From: Flavobacteriaceae bacterium
GTDB taxonomy: Bacteria; Bacteroidota; Bacteroidia; Flavobacteriales; Flavobacteriaceae
Assembly: GCA_017857815.1 (NCBI GenBank)
Contig: JAFMCL010000017.1
Coordinates: 1 to 58,221, forward strand
Direction of reading: 5' to 3'
DNA: 58,221 bases
The notes beneath the pieces were generated by a model, which had not been told where the DNA came from, did no database searches, and was given only the letters and a program-made list of their open reading frames with translations. The position numbers were made by a program, and so were the translations under genes. Of the stretch, positions 56,053 to 58,221 are shown in pieces; within the stretch, counting starts at the first letter, position 1; each line of letters starts with the position of its first letter.

Positions 56053-58209
56053 ATGAAAAAAGGTTTATTAAGTCTTTTGGTAGTTGCGCTAACGGTTGTT
56101 GGCTGCCAAGATTATGATGATCAATTTGACGGTCTTAACAAAGAGATTTTGGCCCTCAAAACCAGCCTAAGTGATTTGTCTGGGATTACGAAAGCAGTCA
56201 CTGATCTTACAGCAGAAGTTACTGCTTTAAAAGCTGTTGACGTTGTCGATGACGCTGAATTTAAATCTCTTCTTACTAAAGTAGCTACAGTACAAGCTGC
56301 TGTTGACGCAATCACACCTGCTGATGTTTCTGGTATCGAAACAGAAGTAGCTGATTTGAATTCTGAGATTGCACAGATTTTAGAGCAATTAGTTGCTTTG
56401 AACAAAGCTGGTTCAAGTTACCAAGGTGATCTTACGATTAGAAGCCTTGCAGAACTTGGAATAGCTGAAGATAACCTCGGTATTGATCCAACTGCAACAG
56501 AATCTTCTACGGCTGCTTCCTTAGCAAACGTTACAGGAAATGTCCATATCACTGCTGATGCAACTGATTTGGCTACTGCTGCGATTCAAGCTAGATTAAA
56601 TACTGTGATTAGCAGAATAAAAACAGTTGCTGGTTCCGTAACAATTACTGGAATTGACGCTGCTTTAAGCGCTGCCGAATTAACTTTTGTAGGAGGTACT
56701 GCAGAATTTGAAGGAACGAATACAATCGGACTTCCAAAATTGTCTAATGTAATTGGACGTGTTCATTTTGATCTAGCCGGAGCACTTGATTTTCAGGTAC
56801 TTGCGTCTACGACTTCAGTTGTGATTTCTCAGGCTTCGTCTGTAACAAGTGTTAATCTTGTAGGTCTTCTTAAAGGTGAGGTTACCACTGCTGCAGGTAA
56901 ACTTGTTCTTCCCGATGCAACATCAGTAATATTGTATTCTGCGCCAGCATCAGTTACCTTAGCCTCAGCCGAAACAGTTCAAATTCACAATGTAGCGGCT
57001 AACAAAGGATTGGATCTTGCTGCGCCTTCGGCTACATCAGTAGTAGTTTTAGCAGCTTCAATTACTGGAGCGGTTACAATAACAGCTAACGCTGCGACTG
57101 TAGACCTTTCTTCTGCAAATTTAGGAGGGGGTACAATTTCAGCAGCTACTATAAATGCTAATACGGCAACCACTGCCTCAGCAACTACGCTTTCAGCGAC
57201 TACTATTTCTTTGGCTGCACTTACAACAATTGGTACTGGCGGTTTAAATTATAATGGTCCACTATCTTTTAGCTCTTCTACTCTTGCTACAGCACCTGGA
57301 AACTTTGTATCAACTACTGCAACTGCTTTCACTGCGCCTGCGTTTACTTCAAATGCAACCGGAACTATTGATTTGAAAGATGGAGCGGTTGATATCTCAA
57401 TTTTAAGTATTACTAACACTACTACTATAAAGGATTATGCTACCATAGCTAATTTAACGCTTGCCGGACAATTGGGAACACTTGATGTTCTTCCTCTTAC
57501 AAAAATGGTAACACTTAACTATACTGGTGTTGCTGTTGCTACTGGAGATTATGCAAACGATTTGGCTATTACCTCTGCTAATGCGTCTTTGACAACTGTT
57601 GTTTTAGGTTCAACGAATGAATTAGAGTCTTTCACAGCTTCTGCAACAGCACTTACATCGCTTTCAACGAATGGTGTAATCCTTGACCTGATTGTAACAA
57701 GAAATATTGCTTTAGAAACGCTTTCGTTTGGACATACTCACCTTAACGGTCAAGAAGCAACTACTGTTAAAATTGATGGTAATACTGACCCATTGTTTGT
57801 AGCTGTTGACATGTCATCTCTTGCAAAAGTGAAGACAGTTGTTATCACTGGTAATACATCTTTGACGGCTATTACTCCGCCGAGTGCAACAGTTTTAGCT
57901 GAGCCTACTGCTACGATTAGTTTAACAGTAACAGGCAACCTACTACAAGGAACTTATAAAGCTGCTGTACCTGGAACTGATACTACTGCAGCTGCTTCTC
58001 ATCAAGCAACTTCAACGGTAATCACTGCGTTTAAAGTTTTAATTGACGCTTACGATGCTCAAGCTACTAGAACAGTTACTGTAACGTATAGCTTAGGGAT
58101 TGATGCAGTTGATAATAATGCTGATGGTGCCTTTGATAATGGAAATTCTGCTGCACAAGCAGGTATTACTGGTGATATTGACACTCCTGCTGAATTAGCA
58201 CTCTTTTAG
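56053..58209 (+). CDS. Thr/Ala/Ser-rich surface lipoprotein, coiled coil plus beta-solenoid
   Basis: ATG 56053 opens a lipoprotein signal (MKKGLLSLLVVALTVVGCQD, Cys18); a longer frame from 55984 has no function for the extra residues. The 718-residue product has an N-terminal coiled coil (about 25-130) and then a long region of short Val/Thr/Ala strands resembling a receptor-L/BspA-like solenoid, ending in ELALF like its paralogue. It has few charged or aromatic residues. It is probably cell-surface displayed and adhesive or antigenic; ligands are unknown. The paralogue at 52326-54455 shares this plan but lacks the signal. Only 12 bp of the window follow the stop. Confidence 0.85.
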   Translation: MKKGLLSLLVVALTVVGCQDYDDQFDGLNKEILALKTSLSDLSGITKAVTDLTAEVTALKAVDVVDDAEFKSLLTKVATVQAAVDAITPADVSGIETEVADLNSEIAQILEQLVALNKAGSSYQGDLTIRSLAELGIAEDNLGIDPTATESSTAASLANVTGNVHITADATDLATAAIQARLNTVISRIKTVAGSVTITGIDAALSAAELTFVGGTAEFEGTNTIGLPKLSNVIGRVHFDLAGALDFQVLASTTSVVISQASSVTSVNLVGLLKGEVTTAAGKLVLPDATSVILYSAPASVTLASAETVQIHNVAANKGLDLAAPSATSVVVLAASITGAVTITANAATVDLSSANLGGGTISAATINANTATTASATTLSATTISLAALTTIGTGGLNYNGPLSFSSSTLATAPGNFVSTTATAFTAPAFTSNATGTIDLKDGAVDISILSITNTTTIKDYATIANLTLAGQLGTLDVLPLTKMVTLNYTGVAVATGDYANDLAITSANASLTTVVLGSTNELESFTASATALTSLSTNGVILDLIVTRNIALETLSFGHTHLNGQEATTVKIDGNTDPLFVAVDMSSLAKVKTVVITGNTSLTAITPPSATVLAEPTATISLTVTGNLLQGTYKAAVPGTDTTAAASHQATSTVITAFKVLIDAYDAQATRTVTVTYSLGIDAVDNNADGAFDNGNSAAQAGITGDIDTPAELALF
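56180..56203 (+). repeat. imperfect inverted repeat, copy in intact gene
   Basis: This is the partner of 54398-54421, in opposite orientation on the plus strand. The two arms bracket 1.8 kb containing dacB plus the promoter and signal peptide of the intact lipoprotein gene. An inversion between them would keep the reading frame. Confidence 0.4.
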
Positions 58210-58221
58210 TAAATGATTATC

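Overview
The window reads as a chromosomal segment of a marine Flavobacteriaceae (Bacteroidota) bacterium. Base composition is AT-rich and coding strands are purine-rich. There is a TonB-dependent receptor, an OmpA protein with calcium-binding repeats, CarboxypepD_reg domains, SusD-era style lipoproteins, DUF1553/DUF1501 proteins, GH106, a GT2 transferase and a KatG. Good Shine-Dalgarno sequences are scarce and several starts are TTG. I saw no rRNA, tRNA, CRISPR array or insertion sequence. The taxonomic call is inference from protein families.

Layout. 1-5400: small proteins, an MsbA-type ABC exporter, then a secreted esterase and a secreted phosphodiesterase/phosphatase with PA14 domain. 5400-9400: VF530 protein, methyltransferase, GT2 glycosyltransferase and SDR, interleaved with two decayed open frames. 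9.7-12.9 kb: katG and a broken, 3'-truncated ftsK copy. 13-21 kb: a 'planctomycete-like' set (PSD1/DUF1553 cytochrome, Tat-exported DUF1501, DUF2231 cytochrome, CBM9-like lipoprotein) and another secreted esterase. 21-33.3 kb: a two-repeat lipoprotein, then a four-gene non-phosphorylative deoxysugar-acid pathway (UxaA-type dehydratase, SDR, FAH hydrolase, lactonase), a GH106-type glycosidase and an OmpA/TSP3 protein. The GH106 neighbour suggests L-rhamnose or L-fucose as the sugar.

33.4-44.7 kb: zinc-ribbon and C2H2 microproteins, DUF1456, DUF1080, DUF3500, a lipoprotein, a chimeric acyltransferase/SGNH pseudogene, an overlapping YHYH-YwqK-SCO1 operon, and a VanZ-dgcA-dgcN operon that matches the recently described D-glutamate catabolic pair. 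44.8-51.1 kb: SSS symporter, beta-propeller protein, pirin and TonB receptor.

51.1-58.2 kb is the most unusual part. A tyrosine recombinase lies next to a large Thr/Ala/Ser-rich surface-protein gene that has lost its 5' end (promoter, lipoprotein signal, first coiled-coil turns). An intact lipoprotein paralogue in opposite orientation lies 1.5 kb away, across dacB. The homology of the broken copy begins at an imperfect 24-bp inverted repeat shared, in frame, with the intact copy. This arrangement is what an invertible or silent-cassette surface-antigen system would look like, although a simple deletion is not excluded.

A second theme is gene decay: at least four other loci (5.6, 7.3, 12 and 37.5 kb) carry frameshifts, stops or fusions.
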